DNA from: an uncultured Hyphomonas sp.
GTDB lineage: Bacteria; Pseudomonadota; Alphaproteobacteria; Caulobacterales; Hyphomonadaceae
Reading direction: 5' to 3'
Length of the DNA stretch: 64,000 nt
Assembly (NCBI RefSeq): GCF_963678195.1
Contig: NZ_OY782759.1
Span: forward strand, 558,001 to 622,000
The notes under the pieces were generated by a model. The model was not told the DNA's origin, searched no databases, and saw nothing but the letters and a program-made list of their open reading frames with translations. Each line of letters begins with the position of its first letter. Position 1 is the stretch's first letter. A program made the translations under genes and the position numbers. Shown here in pieces: positions 50,125 to 58,992 of this stretch.

Positions 50125-51201
50125 ATGGCTGAGCAGGAATCAGACAGCGGTGAAAAGGAATTCGAGGCCACCGAGCAGCGGCGCCAGCAGGCGCGCGAGG
50201 AAGGCAATGTTCCGCAGTCAAAGGAAGCCAACACGCTGGCCCTCATTGTCGGCGCGATGGTCGCGGCACTGGTCCTGCAGGCCGCAATCGGAAACTCGGT
50301 GTTCCAGGACTTTTCGTCCATGCTCTATCATGCCGATGCTTTCTCGGAGGACATCTTCGAGTCCGGCGGTTCGGAGACGCGTAGCTGGTTTTCCAGCACG
50401 CTCCTCAAGTTCGCGCCGATCCTTCTGATCCTCGGCGCAATTGTGCTGTTGGCCCTGGTGGCCCAGCGGTCGATTTCCTTCTCGGCAAAGAAGATCCAGG
50501 CAGATCCGAAAAAGCTGTCGCCCATCGAGAATCTCAAGAAAAAGTATGGCGCCAAGGGGTTGCTGGATTTCTTGAAAGATACGGCAAAGCTGGTCTTTGC
50601 GGCCACGATCGCCATCGTTTTCCTCGTCCAGCTGGCGCAGAACTATTACGCTTCAAGTGCAGTGCAGCAGGGGCAGTTTGCGGAATTCACCTTCAGCCAG
50701 GTGCTGAAACTGATCTTCTGGTTCCTTCTTTTCCATTTTGTCCTTGCAGCCATCGACCTGCCGCTGCAGCGCCGTCTCCATGCGAACCAGCTGAAGATGA
50801 CGCGGGAAGAAATGAAGAAGGAACTGAAGCAGTCCGAGGGCGATCCGCAGCTGAAACAGCAGCGCCGGCAGAAGGCGCAGAAAATCACCCGCGGCCAGAT
50901 GCTGACCAATGTAAAGGATGCCACGGTCGTCATGGTGAACCCGGAGCATTATGCCGTGGCCCTGAAATGGGATCCGGACTCCAGCAAGGCGCCGGTCTGC
51001 GTCGCCAAAGGCGTGGACCATCTCGCGGCCCGCATCCGTGAGGTCGCAACGGCCAACAATGTTCCCATCTATCGAGACCCGCCTGCCGCGCGGTCCATGT
51101 ACAGCCTTGTCGAAGTGGATGAAGAGATCCGCCCCGAACACTTCGCCGCAGTTGCCGCCGCGATCAATTTCGTCGAGCGCGTGAAGCGGCATATGGAGTA
51201 G
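50125..51201 (+). CDS. flhB: Flagellar export switch protein FlhB
   Basis: FlhB switches export from rod-hook to filament proteins by self-cleavage. The 358-residue protein has four membrane helices in its first 220 residues, a linker with KMTREEMKKELKQSEGDPQLK, and a C-terminal domain. The cleavage site reads NPEH (Asn272-Pro273-Glu274-His275) in place of the canonical NPTH. Asn, Pro and His are kept, so cleavage between Asn272 and Pro273 is still expected. It is followed 3 bp later by a FliJ-like gene. Confidence 0.93.
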   Translation: MAEQESDSGEKEFEATEQRRQQAREEGNVPQSKEANTLALIVGAMVAALVLQAAIGNSVFQDFSSMLYHADAFSEDIFESGGSETRSWFSSTLLKFAPILLILGAIVLLALVAQRSISFSAKKIQADPKKLSPIENLKKKYGAKGLLDFLKDTAKLVFAATIAIVFLVQLAQNYYASSAVQQGQFAEFTFSQVLKLIFWFLLFHFVLAAIDLPLQRRLHANQLKMTREEMKKELKQSEGDPQLKQQRRQKAQKITRGQMLTNVKDATVVMVNPEHYAVALKWDPDSSKAPVCVAKGVDHLAARIREVATANNVPIYRDPPAARSMYSLVEVDEEIRPEHFAAVAAAINFVERVKRHME

Positions 51202-51204
51202 GGG

Positions 51205-51540
51205 ATGGCGCAGAAAGGCCCGCCGCTGCAGAAGCTTGTCGCCCTGAAACGCCAGCGGGCCGAACAGGATTTGCTGAGTGTTCAGCAGGAACTGACCGCC
51301 CTCAAGGCGGACCTGCAACGCCTCGAAGCCGATCTTGCATCCCTGAATGGCGAGGCGGGCGGGATCGAATCCCACATCCTGTCCTACGAGCACGGGTATG
51401 CTCAGCGTCAGACCTTCGCGATCCAGGCCTGCCGGGCAAAGATCATCGAAAAGGAGGCCGAGTTCCTGGCGGCACGCGAAGCGCTTAAACGCGCCTTCGA
51501 TTCAGAGGAGCGATTGCGCCGGGAGGCCGGCCGGCCCTGA
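51205..51540 (+). CDS. fliJ: FliJ-like coiled-coil protein
   Basis: The 111-residue protein is almost entirely a two-stranded coiled coil (KLVALKRQRAEQDLLSVQQELTALKADLQRLEADLASL, then CRAKIIEKEAEFLAAREALKRAF). This length and fold fit FliJ (or YscO-type stalk proteins), which contact the FliI ring and FlhA. It lies at the end of the flhB unit, and no other fliJ candidate is in the locus. FliJ proteins diverge quickly, so sequence alone does not settle it. Confidence 0.6.
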   Translation: MAQKGPPLQKLVALKRQRAEQDLLSVQQELTALKADLQRLEADLASLNGEAGGIESHILSYEHGYAQRQTFAIQACRAKIIEKEAEFLAAREALKRAFDSEERLRREAGRP

Positions 51541-51585
51541 CCCGCATGCTTGATCTTTGTCGGTCAGCTCGCCACAAGTCCGCCC

Positions 51586-52560
51586 ATGCTCGACTATCGC
51601 TTCTCCGTAGCCCCCATGATGGACTGGACCGATCGCCATTGCCGGGCGTTTCACCGGTGCTTGTCGAAACGGGCGCTGCTGTGGACGGAAATGGTGACGG
51701 CGGATGCCGTGATCCATGGCGACCGCCAGCGGCTGATCGGCTTTCATGAGGCCGAGCACCCGGTCGTGCTTCAGCTTGGCGGGAGCGAGCCACACAAATT
51801 GGCCGAGGCGGCGCGCATCGCCGAAGGCTTCGGCTATGACGAGGTGAACCTCAATTGCGGGTGCCCGTCCGACCGGGTGCAGTCGGGGGCGTTCGGCGCC
51901 TGCCTGATGGCGCAGCCGGATCTCGTGGCAGACTGTGTGGCTGCTATGAAGGCGGTGGTTTCCCTTCCTGTCACCGTGAAGTGCCGGATCGCCATTGACG
52001 ATCTGCCGGCGCGCGAAACTCTGTTCACCTTTATCGACAAGGTGTCTGCCGCCGGGTGCGAGGTCTTCACCGTGCATGCCCGGAAGGCCTGGCTGAAAGG
52101 GCTGTCGCCGAAAGAGAACCGGGACATTCCCCCGCTCGATTATGAATTGGTTGCCGATCTGAAAGTTGCCCGGCCGGACCTGACGATCCTCCTTAATGGC
52201 GGCATTCCCGATATAGCAGCGTGTGCGGAGCATCTGACCCGTTTCGACGGGGTCATGCTCGGCCGAGCCGCATACCAGACGCCCGCCTTGCTCGGTGAAG
52301 TCGACGCGGTGCTGTTCGGGGAAGGGGAGGTGTGCTCGCCTTTCGAGGCCCTGGAGGCTTACCGCCCCTATATGGCCGCGCGGCTGGCGGAGGGTGTCGG
52401 CCTGCACGGTATGACGCGGCATATGCTGGGCCTCTTCAACGGTCGCCCGGGTGCGCGCCTCTGGCGGCGGACCCTGTCTGAACGTGCCCCGCGTGCGGGC
52501 GCCGGGCTGGAAGTCCTGGATGCTGCGCTGGAAGCGGTGACCGAACAGGCGCCGGCCTGA
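51586..52560 (+). CDS. dusA: tRNA-dihydrouridine synthase, DusA type
   Basis: DusA reduces uridines in the D-loop of tRNA with FMN and NADPH. From the ATG at 51586 the protein has 324 residues with FSVAPMMDWTDRHCRAF at the N-terminus, the VNLNCGCPSDRV motif with the catalytic cysteine, VKCRIAI, VFTVHARKAWLKGLSPKENR and LNGGI, all characteristic of DusA. The open frame reaches a TTG at 51550 that would add 12 residues. The gene begins 45 bp after the flagellar block ends and is unrelated to it. Confidence 0.92.
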   Translation: MLDYRFSVAPMMDWTDRHCRAFHRCLSKRALLWTEMVTADAVIHGDRQRLIGFHEAEHPVVLQLGGSEPHKLAEAARIAEGFGYDEVNLNCGCPSDRVQSGAFGACLMAQPDLVADCVAAMKAVVSLPVTVKCRIAIDDLPARETLFTFIDKVSAAGCEVFTVHARKAWLKGLSPKENRDIPPLDYELVADLKVARPDLTILLNGGIPDIAACAEHLTRFDGVMLGRAAYQTPALLGEVDAVLFGEGEVCSPFEALEAYRPYMAARLAEGVGLHGMTRHMLGLFNGRPGARLWRRTLSERAPRAGAGLEVLDAALEAVTEQAPA

Positions 52561-52630
52561 TCTTTATTTTTGTTCTTTATTTGTTCGCCGCCGCGTGTTA
52601 ACCCTTTTCCCGCTGGAAGGGAAACGGGCG

Positions 52631-54190
52631 ATGGTCTGCAGGGTCACCACTTTTGCGTTTGAGGGCGTCGAGGCACAGCCTGTCGATGTTCAGGTGCAAC
52701 TCACGGGCGGAAATCCGAACTTTCATATTGTTGGCCTGCCGGACAAGGCGGTCGGCGAAAGCCGGGAACGCGTGCGGGCAGCCTTTGCCTCGCTGGGGCT
52801 GGCATTGCCGCCAAAACGGGTGATCGTGAACCTTGCCCCGGCAGACCTGCCCAAAGAGGGCAGCCATTATGATCTCGCCATTGCACTCGCCATGCTGGCC
52901 ATCATGGGCGTGATCCCGGCCGACCAGTTGGAAGGATATGCGGCAATCGGGGAGCTTTCCCTCGATGGAAGTCTCGGGGAGACCGTTGGTGTCCTGCCTG
53001 CAGCCATGGCGGCCGAGTCCATGGATCTGCGTCTGATCTGTCCGGAAATCTGCGGGGCCGAGGCGGTCTGGGCTGGCGGCAGCGTGATTGCCGCGCGCAG
53101 CCTGATTGCCCTGATAAATCATTTCACCGGACGCGAAGCCATCGGAGCGCCCAAGGCGGGCCTGCTGGCTGAGCCACCACCGGGTCCTGACCTCAGGGAT
53201 GTGAAGGGGCAGGAGGGGGCCAAGCGTGTGCTGGAGATCGCCGCGGCGGGCGGGCACAATCTCCTGTTCTGTGGCCCGCCGGGATCGGGCAAATCGATGC
53301 TTGCCCAGCGCCTGCCGGGACTGTTGCCGCCGCTGAGCGCGCGGGAATTGCTGGAAGTCTCGCAGATCCAGTCGATTTCCGGCCTTCTGGAACGTGGACG
53401 TCTGTCGCGCACGCGGCCTTTCCGGGCGCCGCACCATTCGGCCTCCATGGCGGCGCTGGTCGGCGGAGGGATCAAGGCGAAGCCGGGGGAGGTGTCGCTC
53501 GCCCATCATGGCGTTCTGTTCCTGGATGAGCTGCCGGAATTTCCGGCGCATGTGCTGGACAGTTTGCGTCAGCCGCTGGAAGCCGGGGAGGCCGTGGTGG
53601 CCCGGGCCAACCGGCATGTGCGGTATCCGGCGCGTTTTCAGCTGATCGCAGCAATGAATCCCTGCCGGTGCGGAGGTGGCCCCGGCGCAGCGGCCTGCAC
53701 GCGTGGGCCGAAATGCGCCCAGCAATACCAGTCCCGCCTGTCAGGTCCGTTCCTCGACCGGATCGATCTTTATTTTGATACTCCGCCTGTCACGGCTGTG
53801 GACCTTGCCTTGCCGACATCTACGGAAGGCACGATGGAAGCCCGCGCCCGTGTGGCAGCCGCGCGGGATATCCAGGCTGACCGGTTCGGCGAGACAGGGG
53901 ATGACACGCGCCGGCCGGTCAATGCCGATGCACCGCTTCCGGAACTGGAAAACGTTGCCCGGCCGGATCAGCCCGGCGCCGCGCTGTTGGCCGATGCCGC
54001 GGCCCGACTGAATCTGACGGCGCGAGGTTATTCCCGCGTGCTGAAAGTGGCCCGGACCATCGCGGACCTGGACGGATCAGATGCTGTACGCCGCGTACAC
54101 ATTGCTGAAGCCCTGTCTTACCGCCAGCGTCCTGTTGGGTGCGAAGGGCATGTCGAAAGAAAAGTGACTGGAAATATTCAAGTTAGTTGA
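52631..54190 (+). CDS. comM: YifB/ComM-family Mg-chelatase-like AAA+ ATPase
   Basis: ComM is a hexameric helicase that drives branch migration during natural transformation. The protein from ATG 52631 (GGAAGGGAAA upstream) has 519 residues: the N-terminal Lon-like domain VCRVTTFAFEGVEAQPVDVQVQLTGG, Walker A FCGPPGSGKSML, Walker B VLFLDELPEF, a zinc-site-like NPCRCGG and CTRGPKC, and the chelatase C-domain ending HIAEALSYRQR. The last 20 or so residues (GCEGHVERKVTGNIQVS) are not typical and run into AT-rich DNA, which may mark an insertion junction. Confidence 0.9.
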   Translation: MVCRVTTFAFEGVEAQPVDVQVQLTGGNPNFHIVGLPDKAVGESRERVRAAFASLGLALPPKRVIVNLAPADLPKEGSHYDLAIALAMLAIMGVIPADQLEGYAAIGELSLDGSLGETVGVLPAAMAAESMDLRLICPEICGAEAVWAGGSVIAARSLIALINHFTGREAIGAPKAGLLAEPPPGPDLRDVKGQEGAKRVLEIAAAGGHNLLFCGPPGSGKSMLAQRLPGLLPPLSARELLEVSQIQSISGLLERGRLSRTRPFRAPHHSASMAALVGGGIKAKPGEVSLAHHGVLFLDELPEFPAHVLDSLRQPLEAGEAVVARANRHVRYPARFQLIAAMNPCRCGGGPGAAACTRGPKCAQQYQSRLSGPFLDRIDLYFDTPPVTAVDLALPTSTEGTMEARARVAAARDIQADRFGETGDDTRRPVNADAPLPELENVARPDQPGAALLADAAARLNLTARGYSRVLKVARTIADLDGSDAVRRVHIAEALSYRQRPVGCEGHVERKVTGNIQVS

Positions 54191-54273
54191 AATTTGTACA
54201 ATTTTAGGATTAGAGGGAAGTTCAACAGATAGTTGTGCTGAAACGACACGATTATAGTACTGGGATTTTAAGC

Positions 54274-54963
54274 ATGAGCTTGAATACATTGTGGCATGGC
54301 TCGAATGACGACAACGAGCTTCTGAAGAAAATCGTTGGTCCACGTGCTTTCGGTGAGCGACCGATAGACCGCTTGGATGAGGTGCTGGCTTTCAAGGCTA
54401 GGACTGCCAACATGATTGCTAAGCTACTTGAGGTTACCCCACAGGATACTGTACTCGACATTGGCGCTGGTGGTGGTTTGGTCGCTGCCCGGATGGCGGA
54501 TCTCGCGAAACAAGTCGTGTGCGTCGATATCAGTCCTGAACAAAAGGCTTTTGCGGAACGGCTAGCGCTCCGAGACATTGATAACGTCACTTACCATGTC
54601 ATGGAGTATGCGGATTTTAGCCAGATTGCAGACCTTGGGATAAAGCATGCGTTTTCGACCGCAGTGTTCATCCACTTCAGCCCTTACGATATTGCAGCTT
54701 ATCTCCGAGCGTTGGCGGAGATCATTCCTGTCGGCGGAAGGTTCTGGTTTTCATTCGTTGATGGAGACCAGATCAATCCCGAAGAGCACAAAACCTTTCA
54801 ACAGCACTTGGCAATTCACACTTCCCGGGGTGACCCGCGTTATCTGATTTGTCCACAATCTCCGGCTTTCATCCGCAAGCTCGCCACCATGTACGGGTGG
54901 TCGGTGCTGACAACGCGGCCACTGGGAACGGCAAATATGATTATGGTTGTTGAGCGGCAGTAA
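54274..54963 (+). CDS. Class I SAM-dependent methyltransferase (possibly acquired)
   Basis: The 229-residue protein has the SAM-binding motif TVLDIGAGGGLVAARMADLA, the acidic VVCVDIS loop, and a later IIPVGGRFWFSFVDGD segment, so it is a class I methyltransferase. The substrate is not evident. The ATG at 54274 lacks a clear ribosome site. A GTG at 54235 in frame has GAGGGAAG some 13 bases upstream. Base composition from about 54170 to 54960 is visibly lower in GC than in neighbouring genes, and codons such as CTA, AGG and TTG are more frequent, which suggests transfer. Confidence 0.7.
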   Translation: MSLNTLWHGSNDDNELLKKIVGPRAFGERPIDRLDEVLAFKARTANMIAKLLEVTPQDTVLDIGAGGGLVAARMADLAKQVVCVDISPEQKAFAERLALRDIDNVTYHVMEYADFSQIADLGIKHAFSTAVFIHFSPYDIAAYLRALAEIIPVGGRFWFSFVDGDQINPEEHKTFQQHLAIHTSRGDPRYLICPQSPAFIRKLATMYGWSVLTTRPLGTANMIMVVERQ

Positions 54964-54990
54964 CTTAAGCAAATTCTGGCTCAGAACCCG

Positions 54991-55026
54991 CGGGGTTTGC
55001 AGGTTATCGATGACCCCGGTTTTTTT
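54991..55026 (+). terminator. Intrinsic terminator after the methyltransferase gene
   Basis: CGGGGT (54991-54996) pairs with ACCCCG (55013-55018) across a 16-base loop, followed by G and seven T residues (55020-55026). It is 28 bp after the methyltransferase stop. Confidence 0.5.
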
Positions 55027-55151
55027 ACCGCCAGCGTGCGGCGGGGCAGGGCGAGGGTGTCAATGCAGAGGCCATGGCCCGTTAGGAAGCAGCCCTCGAA
55101 ACATGTGCCGGATTTAAACAAATCCTAAAGCGTCTGTTGCAGGATGCGGCC

Positions 55152-56636
55152 ATGACCAAGCCTTCCCTGCCGCCGGGCGAGCACCGCCCGCAAGAGACAT
55201 TCCTCGCCGCCGCGAGCCATGAAATCCGCACGCCGCTGAACGGGATTCTCGGCACGGTGTCGCTGTTGCTGGAAACCGAACTGGAACCGGCCCAGCGGGA
55301 ATATGCCGAAGCCATCCGGCTGAGCGGCTCCCGTCTGCTCGATCTCCTGAACAATGTGCTCGATTATGCGCGCCTCGATGCTTCTGCCATCGAACTGGAA
55401 ACCGAGGCGTTCTGCCCGGTCCGGCTCGGCCGGGAAGTGATGGAGTTGCTGAGCCCGCGCGCCCATGCCGCCGGGCTGGACATTGCCGCGCGTGCCTCGG
55501 TCCTGCCGATGCCGTCCTATTCGGGCGATGCGGGCCGTATCCGCCAGATCCTGTTCAACCTCGTTGGCAATGCGCTGAAATTTACCGAAAGCGGCGCAGT
55601 CCTGCTCGACATCTGCGCGCATGAAGACGGGCTGGAATACCGGATCATCGACACTGGCCCCGGCATTGCGCCGGAAGATCGGGAGCGTCTGTTCGAGGCG
55701 TTCCGCCAGACCAGCCGGCAGGACGCCTACAAGGATGGCGGCGTTGGGCTTGGCCTTGCCATCGTCAAGCGCCTGACAGACCTGTTGGGCGGCCGGATCG
55801 AAGTCACCGGAGAGCCCGGTCTGGGCACCTGTTTTTCTGTCTTTCTCCCATTGAAGAGGGCAGACCTGCCGCCGACGCATGACCTGCCGGTTCTCGACGC
55901 CGTGGTGGGGATCGCGGGCCTGCCGCCGGCCACCTGCCTGTCGACCACGGCAGCCCTGATCAATGCCTCGGCCAGGCCTGTGCGGATCGATGTGTCGTCC
56001 GGCCATGTGCCGCCGGAGGTCGATGTGCTGCTGATCGGGGCGGAACAGCCGGAGGAAACGGTGCGCGCGCTCGCCCGAAAGGCACCGGCGCTCATTGTGC
56101 TGAGGCCGGAAGACCGGGGCGCCATTGCGCGCTTCAAGGCGATGGGATGCGCTGGCTGGCTGGTACGCCCGCTGAGAGCCTCGTCGCTGATCGAGCGCAT
56201 CCATGTTGTCAAAACGGGCGGCTTGCCGGTCGACGAGCCCGAAAAGCTGACAGGGGCCGGGCGCGTGCTGATCGCGGACGACAATCCGGTCAATGCGATG
56301 ATTGCACGGCGCGCCTTGGAATCGGCCGGATTTACCGTCACAGTCGCTTCAACAGGTATAGAAGCGCTGGAGGCCGCGAAGAGCATGAATCCCGCCCTGG
56401 TCCTGATGGATCTCCGCATGCCCGAAATGGATGGGTTCGAAGCCATGCGCCAGCTGCGCGCCGGCGGTTCGGACGTCCCGGTCATTGCGGTCTCCGCCGA
56501 AGTGAACGCCGACATCGAACGCCAGGCCAGGACGGCCGGGGCCAATGATGTCGTGGCCAAGCCGATCGAGCCTCAGGCCCTTCGGACCCTCGCGATCAGA
56601 TGGACTGGCGCTGCCGGAAAGGCCGGCGCTGCATGA
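55152..56636 (+). CDS. Soluble hybrid histidine kinase with pseudo-receiver and receiver domains
   Basis: The 494-residue protein has no sensor domain or membrane segment. The HisKA box ASHEIRTPLNG (His23) comes almost at once, then a HATPase domain with ILFNLVGNALKFT, DTGPGI and GVGLGLAIVKRL. A degenerate receiver (about residues 255-350) lacks the phospho-acceptor Asp. The final receiver has IADDNPVNAM, the phospho-acceptor Asp420 in LMDLRMPEMDG and a VAKPI end. HK plus pseudo-receiver plus receiver resembles Caulobacter ShkA without its PAS domain. ATG 55152 is chosen over TTG 55137. It overlaps the permease gene (ATGA). Confidence 0.85.
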   Translation: MTKPSLPPGEHRPQETFLAAASHEIRTPLNGILGTVSLLLETELEPAQREYAEAIRLSGSRLLDLLNNVLDYARLDASAIELETEAFCPVRLGREVMELLSPRAHAAGLDIAARASVLPMPSYSGDAGRIRQILFNLVGNALKFTESGAVLLDICAHEDGLEYRIIDTGPGIAPEDRERLFEAFRQTSRQDAYKDGGVGLGLAIVKRLTDLLGGRIEVTGEPGLGTCFSVFLPLKRADLPPTHDLPVLDAVVGIAGLPPATCLSTTAALINASARPVRIDVSSGHVPPEVDVLLIGAEQPEETVRALARKAPALIVLRPEDRGAIARFKAMGCAGWLVRPLRASSLIERIHVVKTGGLPVDEPEKLTGAGRVLIADDNPVNAMIARRALESAGFTVTVASTGIEALEAAKSMNPALVLMDLRMPEMDGFEAMRQLRAGGSDVPVIAVSAEVNADIERQARTAGANDVVAKPIEPQALRTLAIRWTGAAGKAGAA

Positions 56637-58375
56637 GCGGCAATGCCGCGCTTCCGGTGAAGAAGCCCTCCCGGGCGGCGCGCGCTTTCCGGGCCCTGAA
56701 AGACCGCCGCATGGCGGCGATGCTGATCCTCGCCTTCGCAGCCAGCATTCCCTATGGCGCCATTGTCGGCGTGCTGACAGCCTGGCTGACCCAGGAGGGG
56801 ATCGACACGGATACGATCGGCGTTCTTTCGCTCGTCGCCATCGGGTATTCGTTCAAATATCTCTGGGCGCCCTTGTTCCAGACGCCGCATGGCGTGCCGT
56901 TCATCCGCGTCGGCGGGCGGCGGTCCTGGCTGATCCTTTGCCAGGCTTCGATTGCTGTACTGCTGGCGGTGCTGGCCTTCTCCAACCCGCCGCAGAATAT
57001 CGGTCTGGTGGCGCTGATCTGTTTCGTGATCCTGATCCTCGGGCCCACGCATGACATTATCCTCGACGCCTGGCGGATCGAAGTGGCCCGGTCTGAAGAA
57101 GACAAGGACCTGATGTCGGCGCTTTATCAGTTCGGCTACAAGTCGGGCGGCTTCATCTCAGGTTTCGTTGCGCTGCTGGTGGCGGCGCGCGGCGGGTGGT
57201 CGGTCGCTTATGTGATGATGGCCGGTTTTGTCGGCCTGACCATTCTGGGCAGCCTGCTGGCGCCGGAGCCTGAATATAACAAGCACGAACACACGACGCG
57301 GCTCAGCTTCCTGCCATCCGTGCCGGGGCGGGAAGCCGCGCCGGCAGTGGCTTTCGTGGCGGCCTGCTGGGCGACGGCCTTTGTCATGATTGCTTCCTTT
57401 GCGGTCATGCGGCTCGGCTTCAATGCAGATATCTCCTCGCGCACTTTCGTGTCGGAGCAGGGGCCCATCATTGTCATCCTGACCGTGATCGTGCCGTCCG
57501 TCGTGGCGGCATTCCTGCTTGTCCGGAACAAGGGGGAGGCGGTCGATGCGCCGCTGTTTTCACCTGGTCAGAGCCGGCGCAGCAAGCTGGTCGCGACCCT
57601 GTTTCGCGCCATTTTCGACCCTCTGATGGACCTGATCTACCGCCTGCGCTGGTGGACGATTCTCGTGCTCGCCCTGGCGCTGACCTATCGCTTCACCGAT
57701 GCGGTCTGGGGCTCGTTCGCCTATCCGTTTTACCTGCGCGGCGATCTCGATGCGCTTGGCCATACGCTGGACGATGTGGCGATCGCCTCCAAATTCTTCG
57801 GCGTGATCGCGACCATTCTGGGCTCACTGATCGGGGCGACGCTGATCGCAACCATCGGCCGGATGCCGGTCTTTTTTATCGGCGGCGTCGTGGCGGCGGC
57901 GACGAACCTGCTTTATGCAGACCTGGCCCATGGGGCGCATGCCGTGGATGCCTTCCTGGCGGTGACCCATCTTGATGGGCCTTTGATCGCCTTTGCAGAC
58001 TTTGCGGCGAAGCTACAACCGCATGAAGTTGCCCTGCCGGCAGACCACAGCCAGCGGCTGGCCCGGCTGATGGTCACCATTTTTGCCGAGAACATTGCCG
58101 GCGGGTTCGCGCTGGTTGCCATGACGGCGTATCTGACTGCCGTGGTGAACCCGCGCTTTGCGGCGGTTCAGTATGCGCTGCTTGCCTCGCTGACCATGCT
58201 GATCGGGACGCTCGGCCGTCCCTGGCTGGGCGCGATGATCGAGACGAATGGCTTTTATCCGGTTTTCATTGTTACCTTCTGGCTGGGCGGCGTTGCAGTC
58301 CTGCTCAGCATAGTGGAATGGTGGCGACAGGCGCGTGTGGCGCGCATCGCAAAAGAAGGAGCTGTAAATGGATAG
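56633..58375 (+). CDS. AmpG-family muropeptide MFS permease
   Basis: The 580-residue protein has about 12-14 membrane helices. AmpG-type signatures are GVLTAWLTQEGIDTDTIGVLSLVAIGYSFKYLWAPLFQ near the start and LGPTHDIILDAWRIE, with the aspartates that matter in the family. AmpG imports anhydromuropeptides from cell-wall turnover for recycling. A loop of about 90 residues in the middle (around residues 420-470) is longer than usual. Start and stop overlap the kinase gene and the hdeD-like gene. The nearby BlaI/M56-M23 genes make a cell-wall link plausible. Confidence 0.85.
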   Translation: MSGNAALPVKKPSRAARAFRALKDRRMAAMLILAFAASIPYGAIVGVLTAWLTQEGIDTDTIGVLSLVAIGYSFKYLWAPLFQTPHGVPFIRVGGRRSWLILCQASIAVLLAVLAFSNPPQNIGLVALICFVILILGPTHDIILDAWRIEVARSEEDKDLMSALYQFGYKSGGFISGFVALLVAARGGWSVAYVMMAGFVGLTILGSLLAPEPEYNKHEHTTRLSFLPSVPGREAAPAVAFVAACWATAFVMIASFAVMRLGFNADISSRTFVSEQGPIIVILTVIVPSVVAAFLLVRNKGEAVDAPLFSPGQSRRSKLVATLFRAIFDPLMDLIYRLRWWTILVLALALTYRFTDAVWGSFAYPFYLRGDLDALGHTLDDVAIASKFFGVIATILGSLIGATLIATIGRMPVFFIGGVVAAATNLLYADLAHGAHAVDAFLAVTHLDGPLIAFADFAAKLQPHEVALPADHSQRLARLMVTIFAENIAGGFALVAMTAYLTAVVNPRFAAVQYALLASLTMLIGTLGRPWLGAMIETNGFYPVFIVTFWLGGVAVLLSIVEWWRQARVARIAKEGAVNG

Positions 58376-58903
58376 TCAAAGACCCAAGGGGCTCGGCGGC
58401 CACTGGCGGCTCTATGTGGCGATGGGCGTGCTGTCGCTTCTGGGCGGCATGTTCGCCCTTCTGAACCCTTATATCGCTTCGATCTTCGTGCTTCAGCTCG
58501 TGGCCTTCTGTTCATCCTGCTGGGCGTGATGCAGGTGGCGTTTACGCTACGCTCGCCCTTCGGCCTGTCCTGGTTTGACCTTGGTATGGGCGTTCTGCAG
58601 ATTCTTCTGGGCGTCATGCTGGCGACCAATGTGCTCGGCGGGCTCGTCTCGCTGACGCTGATCCTCGCCTTTCTGTTCATGCTGGAAGGCGTGATCCTCG
58701 TCATGGCCGGAATGAATCTCCGCCCGTTCCGGTCCTGGCTCTGGCTGGTCGTGGGCGGTACGATTTCGATCCTGCTGGCGGTCTTCGTTCTGATGAATCT
58801 GCCGGAAGCGGCCGAGACTCTGCTGGGCATGCTTCTGGGCATCGACCTCCTGTCCAACGGGCTCTGGCTTGTTGCAGCGGGCCTGATGCTCCGCAATCAC
58901 TGA
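58368..58903 (+). pseudogene. Frameshifted HdeD-like (DUF308) membrane protein
   Basis: An ATG at 58368 with AAGAAGGAG upstream opens a frame that reads MDSQRPKGLGGHWRLYVAMG and continues to NPYIASIFVLQLVA, then meets TGA at 58527. The rest of the HdeD-like protein (LLFILLGVMQVAFTLR to LMLRNH) continues in the -1 frame to 58903. Adding one base near 58503-58506, for example GCC to GCCC, restores a protein of about 178 residues with the six hydrophobic segments of the family. Either a true one-base deletion or a sequencing error is possible. It overlaps the AmpG gene by 8 bp. Confidence 0.75.
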
Positions 58904-58956
58904 GAAGGCGGGAAACCGGCACGGGAAGGGGCTGGCGGCCCGCCGCGGCGCGCCCT

Positions 58957-58988
58957 AGGCTCCGGCATATTCTTCTCTGTCGGAGCCT
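58957..58988 (+). promoter_or_regulatory. Hairpin covering the ribosome binding region of the DUF4440-like gene
   Basis: AGGCTCCG (58957-58964) and CGGAGCCT (58981-58988) pair perfectly over a 16-base loop. The right arm ends four bases before the ATG and contains the only GGAG available as a ribosome binding site, so folding would hide it. Confidence 0.4.
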
Positions 58989-58992
58989 TCCC

